DNA from: Ianthella basta
Lineage: Eukaryota; Porifera; Demospongiae; Verongiida; Ianthellidae
Length of the DNA stretch: 64,000 nt
Assembly (NCBI GenBank): GCA_964019415.1
Contig: OZ025884.1
Location: forward strand, 2,372,501 to 2,436,500
Reading direction: 5' to 3'
Shown: one piece after another, positions 49,850 to 61,500 of the stretch
Layout: the number at the start of each line of letters is the position of its first letter
Numbering within the stretch: position 1 is the first letter of the stretch
Position numbers and translations under genes: made by a program
Notes under the pieces: model-generated
What the model was told of the DNA's origin: nothing
The model's input: only the letters and a program-made list of their open reading frames with translations
The model's database searches: none

Positions 49850-52463
49850 CACGGCTGTTTCGCATAATACAAATGGCGGCAACTTATAATTTAGTTTGGT
49901 TTGGAAACCAGAACTAGGTAATTGGTGATTCTCGAGTAAATGGACTTTCAAGATGTTTTAGCCTTTTTCTCTTCCTACACTTGAACAAGGGCAATTAACT
50001 TGGAACGTACGTAGAACAGATAACAGGCGAGTGTGCTATAGTCCAATAAGCCTGCTTTGTGTTGTCTAGGCAGCAAGATAATGGCTTTAATTTGTGGCAA
50101 ATAATCGTCCAATAGCGCACTTCTGCCAGTTTTCCAGCCATTGTCCTGTGTATCGAAGGAAAGTCAAGGTAGTGCACGTCGTCGTCCTGTATAGCTTGTT
50201 CTACTGCCCGGTTCGTACTTCGCGTTTCGAACAACTTTACTAGCACTGTACTTCGCCATACTATAATCCTATGCTATAGTATGGCGGGGTACAGTTGTAA
50301 TAAAGTTGTTCGAAACGCGAAGTACGAACCGGGCAGTAGAACAAGCTATACAGGACAACGACGTGCACTGCCTTGACTTTCCTTCGATACACAGGACAAT
50401 GGCTGGAAAACTGGCAGAAGTGCGCTATTAGGCGATTAAGTGTCGCCAGTGATAGCCATTTTCTTGCTGTCAAGAGAATGTACGAAGCAGGCTTAAATTA
50501 GCTAGTTGTTAGACTAATGCACATACGCCTGGTATCAATTCGATGTCTGTGCACGGTTTAGTTGAGATTCCTTCTGTGTCTGATGAGAAAAAGGCTGAAA
50601 CTGAACCCTCTACAGCTACATATTTGTTGAGATATGAGCATAACCTGCAGCAAATTGGAGAGAATGAGAATCAGTAGCTTTGCTTTGCCTTAAAATTATA
50701 ATGTTGGTATTGGACCACACAAGCAGTTACCTCATGTTTACACATAAACTATTTGGAATGCATATGCCTGATCAAAGTGATGAAGTGGTGTCAGTCGTCC
50801 AGTTGCATGTGACTGTTGTATAGAGTAAGGGCCATGGGACAGTATTCACTAGTGAATACTGTGCTGGGGGACAAACTGTAGTGGGGACGCCCCACTCTGT
50901 GACACCAGGGCCTTATATCTTGTGGTCCTTTTTAAATGTACCTGGTATTTGGAAGACATATGGATGGAACAATGCAACAGATTGGAGCTAGAGTTAGGTG
51001 AAATTGTGAAGTGCATGGGTGGTACTGGATGTGAGGGTGTCTGTCTCAACATGCACAGCATTGTGCATATGCATCTGTGTGTGGGTGCCGTGGATAATTT
51101 TCCATTTGAGGACCAGCAGCTGATTCCATGCATCTTCTTTCTCATTATGCTAATGTTGATAGAATTTAGAATGCTGGCTGTAGAAGTACGATGGAACCCT
51201 ACCTTCTTTATCGATCATTAAATGATGGCCTGTCTAGCCCCGTTCTACAGCAGCTTTCCAGGTAGCATAGCCCTTTGCCCTCTGGTCCTGCAGCTGACAT
51301 ACGATGTGCACTTGCATGTCTCACTCTTGCATGCACTCTCATATATCCACACCCATGCGTGCATATGTGAACACACACGCACACACACAAACACACGCAC
51401 ACACTTGCAAACACAACGCCAATGCATTATGTTTGGCGATACACGTTATAAGTCATGATCACATGCAATTATAATATCACTTAATATGGCAGATACCGCA
51501 TGTACATAGCTTTATGTGTAATATACTCTTTAGCTAGATTTTCATGCAAAATTTGAACTTAATGAGATGATAACAATTACACACACATGCAATATAAATG
51601 CACACTAATTACAAAGTGCAGAAAAAATTATTGCAGTGACTATAATATAAAAGAAAAAGAGGAATCAAAAGGGAAGCTACTATAAGGTCAAATGCCTGGC
51701 ATTCAAATATTACAGCTGGTTTTGAAGTGGAAAGTGCATGTTTGGGATTATGACATCAAATAATTCTTATAATTATAGCAAAGCAACAACTGTGTGTATT
51801 ATTCCCCTTTCAAGTGCAGGCTGTACCAGGGCACAAACAATCATATAGGCACTGCTACTGCAAATAACCACTGCTACTTCAATGCACACGACACACCATA
51901 GGTATGTTTCGGCCAATTCCAGGCCATCATCAGGTGTGCTGGAAGTATAGGGGTGCCATCTGTACACACACACACACACAGTAACAGTATGTGCCCCATT
52001 GAATAACCATATACTATATTAAGTTAAAGGTTGCAATTAGATGGCAGAACATGGGACATTACAAACGCGTACTATGCAATAAGTTTAGTGTGCAGCGAAA
52101 TCACCTAGTTCTACAGTCACTTGGCTATCACGCTAGCTCACTCAAGACTCTCATCTCAAGACATAGCTAGCTCACTGGCGTGAAAACCCAGAGAAATATG
52201 CTTCGAACCGTTTAAACCTTGCTGGCTAACTCACTATTTGCAAAACGGAAAACCATAATCCACAACTTTCAAAGTACAACCTACCTTCACTGGGTGAGAG
52301 CTATTCAGAAGCAAAGTTTCATCCTCCTTGCAGTGGCGAGGACGTAGGGATAAGGCAGTTAAATCATAGATTTGTGGACGTATTCCCATTCCCATTCCCA
52401 ATTTTTCCATTCGGAAAACTAAGCAGCAAGCTGCCGCCTCGAAACAGCCGTGCACGAGCCGTG
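49850..52463. mobile_element. About 2.6-kb non-autonomous DNA-transposon-like insertion
   Basis: Comparison with 17480-17650 shows an uninterrupted ancestral sequence (ttgcccctccccctcatcgc) that is split here. The inserted DNA starts CACGGCTGTTTCG, and its right end has the same 13 bases inverted (cgaaacagccgtg, ending 52452). Imperfect similarity continues inward (ggcggcaactt versus ggcggcagctt, then ttagttt). An extra cacgagccgtg follows at the right end, so the true terminus may be 52452 or 52463. CCCT flanks both sides (49846-49849 and 52464-52467) and may be a target-site duplication, although the site is C-rich. No transposase ORF is seen. It ends about 90 bp before the NLR3 start codon. 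Confidence 0.65.
50047..50495. repeat. About 450-bp fold-back (long inverted repeat) inside the insertion
   Basis: The arms 50047-50265 and 50275-50495 are reverse complements around a short centre near atcctatgc. The inner ~160 bp are close to perfect (gttcgaaacgcgaagtacga, ctggaaaactggcagaagtg). The outer ~55 bp are more diverged. No coding potential was recognised. Transcription would give a long double-stranded RNA hairpin. Confidence 0.9.
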
Positions 52464-52553
52464 CCCTCATCGCCTGACTGTAGATTTGGCAGAAGTTGGT
52501 CCCAACTAGCTCCTTTGTTTCCCGAGCCAGCTCTCAGCGCTAGCTATAGTGTC

Positions 52554-55500
52554 ATGGAAGGAAGAAAGCGCCCGCCTACACGTGACTATGAGTAAGTGCT
52601 TTAGCTAGGTAGGTAGCTATTGTCGATCATGCTTGATGCACGCGGGGGAATTCATAGCCGTGGCTTTGGGTAAACGTGTACGAGGTATGGAGGGATTTGG
52701 TCAGATTTTACGACGTCCTTTGATGGAACAGGTACCGTTTTCTTCCTTCGAATTCAGGGTGTGCGTTCACCAGCGTCTGTAAATCTGTCCCTGTGTGTCA
52801 TTGAACAGAGCGCCCGCGGCTCTTTAACCGTACAAGTAGTCTAAGAGTGATCTGTCAATTGGCTACACTTACAGCTACTTCAGTCACTGTCAGAGCCAAC
52901 TCTTCTCTAGACCAGTGTGTTTCACTGGCCGCGAGCTGTGACATGGACTCTGTAGCTACACACGAATGAGAACAGGTGTCATGTTGGGCTGTTAGCTAGC
53001 TGCACAAGGTATGCTACAGTAGCTAGATGCCTCAGCTAAGTGGCCAATAAGTATCAGCCCTGAAGCCACTGTGTATGCAGTGCAGTTCTCCATCCACTTG
53101 TGTGACTGCTCTGAGTGGTCTATGCTCACGACTCACTATAGGCAATGGTGAAATGTCCTCCAGTCACTGACATGCGTTCTCTCCCTTCTCCCATTGCAGT
53201 GCTCACACACCAGTGGGAGGACACTCCAGCAAGCTTTCTAAGCAGGAAGAAAGTGCAACAAAGGATGAATTGCGCGCTGTTGACCAGCACTCACAAGATG
53301 ACAGTGAACCACAGCCACTGCCTCAGTTTCAATCAGAGCCTCATCCAGAAGTATCTCAAGGTAAATCGTAATACCTTCATATATGGTCTCACTCCACACA
53401 CTGTAACGGAATACACTTTAAAGAGAACATGCACCATTTCACTCATTTCTTGTAAGCAAGCATGTCCGGAGTCAGTCACTGTATGGGTCTGAAGAGTCCC
53501 TTGTCCATGTAGAGAAGACTGTCAGTCGACTCCATGACTAATTTAGTTGTCAAAGTACTTTGACATGTGGGCACTTTGCTGACTCTGCTTGTTGCGTGCA
53601 GCACCTGTCTTGAGCACAAAGCTGACATGAAACATGCACAGCCTACAGTGAATTGGCAAGAACTGTCTAAGCCTACTTTGTGGAGGTCATTCTATTACAC
53701 ACTTGCACACAACACACTTCATCAGATACGTCATTGCCCAGTCGGATGACTACGTATGTGGCAAGAGTTGAATCTGCTGTTAGACACATTTAGTCCCTGA
53801 GTCAAGCTGTGTTCCATCAACCAGTACTGGAGGGCACACTTGTGGTCACTGGTTGACTTGGTAATGCTCTCAACCAGGCCCACATTGCCAGCTGGTGTCA
53901 TGTATTAGAGAGGTGCTGAGTGGTCTTTAGCACAAGGTACCATGTGCCTACCCTTGCACTGCAGTGTTCCTGAGGTCTAAGCCAAGCGAGGCAGACCTTC
54001 GCCGTCATGTGTGTTCTGTGGCCGGCCAAAAGTGGCGCTCCATTTGCACATACCTGGGCATACCCAATGCAAAGGTGGAGTCTCTGCTTGGTAGCAACCC
54101 ACACAATGTTGAGGAAGTGTTCTTCCAAGCTCTGTGCTATTGGCATGCTGGTAACACCTCAGAGGAAGTGACATGGAGCACCCTTCTGGAGGCAATGAAG
54201 GAGGCGGGGCTTAGGAACCACGTTGAAGACCTGCTGAAGAAGAAGCCAGTGGAAGTTACTACAGTGAGTTGGTGTTGTGTTAGGGGGAAGGGGGAGGAGT
54301 CTGTTGGTTAGGTGTGGGGTGTGTACAGTGTGGGGTGTGTACTGCGTGGGGTGTGTACAGTGTGGGGTGTGTACAGTGTGGGGTGTGTACAGTGTGGGGT
54401 GTGTACAGTGAGGGGCGTGTACAGTGTGGGGTGTGTACAGTGTGGAGTGTGTACAGTGTGGGGTGTGTACAGTGTGGGGTGTGTGCAGTGTTGGGTGTGT
54501 ACATTGTGGGGCGTGTACAGTGTGGGGTGTGTACAGTGTGGGGCGTGTACAGTGTGGGGCGTGTACAGTGTGGGGTGTGTGCAGTGTGGGGTGTGTACAG
54601 TGTGGAGTGTGTACAGTGTGGGGTGTGTACAGTGTGGAGTGTGTACAGTGTGGGGCGTGTACAGTGTGGGGTGTGTACAGTGTGGGGCGTGTACAGTGTG
54701 GGGTGTGTACAGTGTGGGGCGTGTACAGTGTGGGGTGTGTACAGTGTGGAGTGTGTACAGTGTGGGGCGTGTACAGTGTGGGGTGTGTACAGTGTGGGGC
54801 GTGTACAGTGTGGGGTGTGTACAGTGTGGGGTGTGTAGAGTGTGGGGCGTGTACAGTGTGGGGCGTGTACAGTGTGGGGCGTGTACAGTGTGGAGTGTGT
54901 ACAGTGTGGGGCGTGTACAGTGTGGGGCGTGTACAGTGTGGAGTGTGTACAGTGTGGGGCGTGTACAGTGTGGGGTGTGTACAGTGTGGGGTGTGTACAG
55001 TGTGGGGTGTGTACAGTGTGGGGTGTGTACAGTGTGGGACGTGTACAGTGTGGGGTGTGTACAGTGTGGGACGTGTACAGTGTGGGGCGTGTACAGTGTG
55101 GGGCGTGTACAGTGTGGAGTGTGTACAGTGTGGGGCGTGTACAGTGTGGGGTGTGTACAGTGTGGGGCGTGTACAGTGTGGAGTGTGTACAGTGTGGGGC
55201 GTGTACAGTGTGGAGTGTGTACAGTGTGGGGTGTGTACAGTGTGGGGTGTGTACAGTGTGGGACGTGTACAGTGTGGGGTGTGTACAGTGTGGGGTGTGT
55301 ACAGTGTGGAGTGTGTACAGTGTGGGGTGTGTACAGTGTGGGTTGTGTACAGTGTGGGACGTGTACAGTGTGGGGTGTGTACAGTGTGGGACGTGTACAG
55401 TGTGGGGCGTGTACAGTGTGGAGTGTGTACAGTGTGGAGTGTGTACAGTGTGGGGTGTGTACAGTGTGGAGTGTGTACAGTGTGGGGCGTGTACAGTGTG

Positions 55501-58500
55501 GGGTGTGTACAGTGTGGGGTGTGTACAGTGTGGGACGTGTACAGTGTGGGGTGTGTACAGTGTGGGACGTGTACAGTGTGGGGTGTGTACAGTGTGGGGT
55601 GTGTACAGTGTGGGGTGTGTACAGTGTGGAGTGTGTACAGTGTGGGGTGTGTACAGTGTGGGGTGTGTACAGTGTGGAGTGTGTACAGTGTGGAGTGTGT
55701 ACAGTGTGGGGTGTGTACAGTGTGGGGTGTGTACAGTGTGGGGCGTGTACAGTGTGGGGCGTGTACAGTGAGGGGCGTGTACAGTGTGATGTGTACAGTG
55801 TGGAGTGTGTACAGTGTGGAGTGTGTACAGTGTGGGGTGTGTACAGTGTGGGACGTGTACAGTGTGGGGTGTGTACAGTGTGGGGTGTGTACAGTGTGGG
55901 GTGTGTACAGTGTGATGTGTACAGTGTGGGGTGTGTACAGTGTGGGGCGTGTACAGTGTGGGGTGTGTACAGTGTGGGGCGTGTACAGTGTGGGGCGTGT
56001 ACAGTGAGAGGCGTGTACAGTGTGATGTGTACAGTGTGGAGTGTGTACAGTGTGGAGTGTGTACAGTGTGGGGTGTGTACAGTGTGGGACGTGTACAGTG
56101 TGGGGTGTGTACAGTGTGGGGTGTGTACAGTGTGGGGTGTGTACAGTGTGGGGTGTGTACAGTGTGGGGCGTGTACAGTGTGGGGCGTGTACAGTGTGGG
56201 GCGTGTACAGTGTGGGGCGTGTACAGTGTGGGGTGTGTACAGTGTGGGGTGTGTACAGTGTGATGTGTACAGTGTGGGGTGTGTACAGTGTGGGGCGTGT
56301 ACAGTGTGGGGTGTGTACATTGTGGGGTGTGTACAGTGTGGGGCGTGTACAGTGTGGGGCGTGTACATTGTGGGACGTGTACAGTGTGGGGCGTGTACAG
56401 TGTGGGGCGTGTACATTGTGGGGTGTGTACAGTGTGGGGTGTGTACAGTGTGATGTGTACAGTGTGGGGTGTGTACAGTGTGGGGTGTGTACAGTGTGGG
56501 GTGTGTACAGTGTTGGGTGTGTACAGTGTGATGTGTACAGTGTGGGGTGTGTACAGTGTGGGGCGTGTACAGTGTGGAGTGTGTACAGTGTGGGGTGTGT
56601 ACAGTGTGGGGTGTGTACAGTGTGGGGCGTGTACAGTGTGGGGTGTGTACAGTGTGGGGCGTGTACAGTGTGGAGTGTGTACAGTGTGGGGTGTGTACAG
56701 TGTGGGGTGTGTACAGTGTGGGGTGTGTACAGTGTGGGACGTGTACAGTGTGGGGTGTGTACAGTGTGGGGTGTGTACAGTGTGGGGTGTGTACAGTGTG
56801 GGGTGTGTACAGTGTGGGGCGTGTACAGTGTGGGGTGTGTACAGTGTGGGGTGTGTACAGTGTGGGATGTGTACAGTGTGGGGTGTGTACAGTGTGGGGC
56901 GTGTACAGTGTGGGGTGTGTACAGTGTGGGGGTGTGTACAGTGTGGGGTGTGTACAGTGTGGGGTGTGCACAGTGTGGGCGTGTACAGTGTGGGGTGTGT
57001 ACAGTGTGGGGTGTGTACAGTGTGGGGTGTGTACAGTGTGAGGTGTGTACAGTGTGGGGTGTAGCAGAGACAGAGCCTTCTCCTGGTCAGCTTACCTAGT
57101 CCTCTGGTCATGTCTGTGGTGCACAATCAGGCACAGCATTACAAGTCTTGAATATATAGACACAAGATGGACCCTAAGTGTTCCTGATTGAAGTGTTAAA
57201 CCAGGCACCCCTCAACTGTGTCATGAAGAAAGAAAGTCTCAAAGTGTGAACATGTTGTGTGTTGAGTGTGCTGCCATTTTAACCTCATAACTAGCTGGGT
57301 GCAGGGTGTGAATGTTGTACTGTGTAAGATCTCCCAGAAGAGTACTAGCCCACTAGTACAGCAGAGGCTAGATCGATTGACATTAATCACTGGTCATTGC
57401 ACCTACCAACCTGCTACACTGGTATTAGTGTCTCACTGCAAGCAACTGGCCCCTTTCAACAACTGGCCAGTTTTGTTGATTGTAGCCTCCCCTTGTCTGC
57501 TACTGTTAAAACCACAAGTGTTTAACTTGGGATGGATATAGAAGCAGTCAGTCATCCATCATCGACCATCAGTAGGGCTTCAATGACCATTACCTTCAGA
57601 CACTATTTTGGTGTAGCCGGCTGGTAGGACTACCCAGTGATTGATAGCTATCATTGTAATTCTTGTCTGAGAAACTGATTCTGTTATAGTTTACTACCTA
57701 TGCATTCTGTGTACTTCCATCACCCCTCCCCCTCCTCTCCCCCTGTAGGTGGAGGTGTGTCCTGTCCTCCCAGAGCCACTCCAACATGCAAGGAGACTTG
57801 CCTACAGCAGGTACCAGCGGCTGCCCCTCACAGAAGGACCACGTGAGCTACAGTTTACAAAAGTAGCTGTACTGCAGAATGACCCTCAACCGAAAAAGAA
57901 GGGAGACGTGGATCAGTTCCTGAAGAGATTCCGTGACTGCGGCGAACGACTGTCAGAGGGAGCAACTGAACAAATGACTGTCAATCATTTCCTTCACAAG
58001 GGTCGCCAGCAAACCAGAATACTTTACGGGCAGCCCGGCACAGGTAAAACAACTTTCCTCAAACACCTTTGTCAGAAAGTGGCCAACAATGAACCAAGTG
58101 ACTTCTCCCTCGTCCTGTTCTTCCCTCTGCGTGACAAGGCCATGTCACAAGCACTGAAAGACGACAGTGAAGCTGGACTGGAGCAACTTCTACGATACTA
58201 CATCCCAGGGAAGAAGTGCTCTACCTCAACTGAAGCACTGTTGGAGAGTGAAGGAGAAAATGTGCTCCTAATATTTGATGGGGCGGACGAAGCACGTGGC
58301 CTGATTGCCAGCCCTGAAGGATCCCTCCTAGGAGCACTCCTGGAAGGCCGACTGCTCCCCCAAGCACACTTCATAGTGTCCACTCGTCCCGGTGGTTGTC
58401 CCCTACTACAAGAGCACAGGACAGTCTTCTACGAGATCCTTGGATTTGATGAGGCAGCAGTGGAGTCGTACGTGAAGGACTTCTTCAAGTGTGAGCCAGG

Positions 58501-61500
58501 CAAAGGGGAGGCCATGATTTCTGATCTGAGGGCCCGTCCAGACCTCATGGGAGGTGCTTACATACCAATGAATATATTGATCTTCTGTTCTGTCTATGAA
58601 CACGGAGCTGCAGGCAGATCAGCATTCCCTGCAACAATGACAGAGTGCTACAAGTCTTCCATTGCCAGGATGGTCTCGAGAGAGAAACGAAGGAAAGAGA
58701 AGAGAGATTTCCAAATTAACCAATCCCTCACGGACCTCCCACCAGATGTTAAGCACCTGTTGTCATCCCTCGGTGTCCTCGCCTTCAATGGTCTCACCCA
58801 GGAACCACCTGACTATATCTTCCATGAAGATGATGTCCGCCACATCTTCTCAATTCCACCCAACACCTCAGTGGATGAGTCCTCCTTTGGTGGTCTCCTC
58901 CACTTGCACTCCAGCCAGGAACCCGGTTACTCAATACACAGCACGCTGAACTTCAGCCACACCACGAAGCAGGAGTACTTCGCTGCCTATCATCTCTTCC
59001 TGTTGCCCAAGGCAGAACAAGCTGCCTTCTGGAGGAAGCACCGCCAGAACCCCAAGTTTGCAATGGTTCTGAAATTCTTTGCCGGTCTCACACGGCTCAA
59101 GTCAGCAGAAGTCAACGCAGCCATCTTTGCCACAGGTGATGACCTGCCATCAAAATGTAACACCGACAATCCTTATCTTTTGTATGTATTTCACACTTTG
59201 TTTGAGTCTCAGAATGAGTCTCTCACCCAGAGCATTGTAACTCAGTTGGACAGTTGTCTCACCTTTGGTTTGTACCTCACTCCTTTTGACACCATGGCAC
59301 TTTGCCACTGCCTCACCAAGTGCAAGCACCTGACTGAACTACACACAACACACTACTCACATTCCTTATCCCCCACCAGTTTCCATCATGTATGCTCAGT
59401 TGTGAGCTCCAATCCTCTTTTACAGTTTCTGTCACTAAATGTGGACCAGTTCTCCACTGAAGGTGAGTGAATGGACCACACTAACTGTTGGTGTCATCCT
59501 TATTGTAAGGAGGTTGTGCATGTGTCACCTCATCAGTGTCTCCTTTAATGAAGTATAAATTATGTACAAGTGACCCATGTACTTATTGTATACAATGCCA
59601 TGCATTATTTAGTACATAAATAGTCTGTGTTGCTTGTGTGTTGCATATAGCATGTGTTAAGTACCTCATTGTATCCTTTGCCCGTGGCAACGAATGCTAT
59701 ACTGGTTAGGACATGGGCATTCAGTCATTATGACAAGTGCCCTAGTGTGAGTGTATTTTATATGCCATGACACCCTGGTGCCCATGTCTTAACCACTAAT
59801 TAATTCCCCCTGTATCCCTTAGTGTAGCTGCCAGATGTGTCTTGTGTTCCTCCATTCTCCCTTGTTCCTCTTCCCTCATTCACATAGATGGCAGGACATT
59901 GTGTGAGGCTGCTGGGTCACTGAAGAAGTTGATGCTGAGAGTGGGGAGAAGCTGCACTTCAGAGGCACTGGCTGAGGTCTTTGACCACAGACCATTGGAG
60001 GAGTTGCATCTCATCCTCATCAGTACAGTTGAAGTAAGTAGTGCATGTTCACCTGGTATATAGTTATGTGGTGTGGACTCTGAAGGAGCAGTTTGCATGA
60101 ATCCACTGTGTGGCTTCCTCCTATTTATGCTGCTGCTTTCTACACTTGAGTTGTTTGAGTTCATAACATGTGCCGTTTTACTGCCACTCTGAGGTGAAAT
60201 GTGTGAATGAGTTTGAGATGCATCACATTACATCATGGACATTTCTATACATGCAGGGTGACTGCAGTATCCTGGAGAAGATGGCTGCTCACTGCCGGCT
60301 GAAGGGACTTAAGCTGTATGGTGGCAGCGCACTACTCCCTATACTGAATGGAGTCAAGGACAACTGTTCAATAACCCATCTTGATGTTGAAGGTGAGCCT
60401 ATCACTACATACCTGCAATTATACTATACCATGTAGGGTATGTACATGTATGGGTTGGGCCATTGGTAACAACTGAAATTGTGCTGATTGAGCAAAGTTT
60501 GCAATCTCCCTTGCATGCAGTTGTTGTTGTGTAGCTGAGGGTGGGTGGTGGGTGACTGTAATGAGGGTGTGCGGGTGTGGGTGTTGGACGTCAGTGCTCA
60601 CATCTCACCACAATACAGAAGTGGAGAGCAATCTTGTGAATGTCTTGTTGGCCATAACGGCTTTGTTGTTTGCCTGCCACCTCCCTCTCCCTTGTTGCTG
60701 CTTATGTGTTACTTGTCCTAATCCTAACTTGCCTTCATGACTGCTAGAAATGGATTTATTGAATCAGCAGAACAAGTCATGCTAATAATTGGAGCCACTG
60801 CCCCTCCCCTTGCCACCCTTACACCGTCGACATGTTATGGCTGTGTACATAATCAGTGCATGTCTGCTGTGTTGGTTGTGCAACACTAAACACTTAATTT
60901 GGAATAAAACAATAACATTAGTGACCAATGATTGTTGTGTTGTTACTGCCTTCGATATATATGGTATTCAGCAATCAGCTACCTTGGTCATCTAGTGATT
61001 GGACCCTCAATGTCAACCACATTCAGTTGTGTCAATCAATGCTGTGTTCTTCTACCTTAGATTGGTCACATAGTGATCTGACACCAGCTGTGGCCACTTG
61101 TGTTCAGAACATGTCGCAGTTGAGGATACTTGGCATCGCTAGGGTGGACCCTGTTCCAGTGTTCCAAGCAACAACATGCCGAGTCTCACCTCTGCAAAGT
61201 GTGGATGTGCGGACCCCACCATGGGTATGTACAGTGTACACCTATTCATATGCTGCATCATTGCTAGTTGCTTTACTATTTGACACACACACACATGGAG
61301 ACGTAGTACAGTAATCACTGTACTACATCTCCATGTGTGTGTCAAATAGGTCATCCCAATAGCTTTGCCCTTCAATCTTGTGCTTGCCTGTGTTCCAGAC
61401 CACCAGCACCCCCACGTGGTGTTGGTACATTACTACAGTACGTATGTGTCTTTGTCATTGTGTGTTGTCAGTGCACATGTTGTGTGTAGTGTTTGTGCTT

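Noticed and set aside
50922..51221. 99-codon plus-strand ORF inside the 2.6-kb insertion, considered as a transposase
   Set aside because: No transposase motif, too short and hydrophobic at the end. The element is better called non-autonomous.
54280..57126. Minus-strand frame of 948 codons (His/Thr/Pro repeats) and plus-strand frames over the NLR3 minisatellite
   Set aside because: Same artefact as in NLR1. There is no start context, no splice logic and no non-repeat domain.
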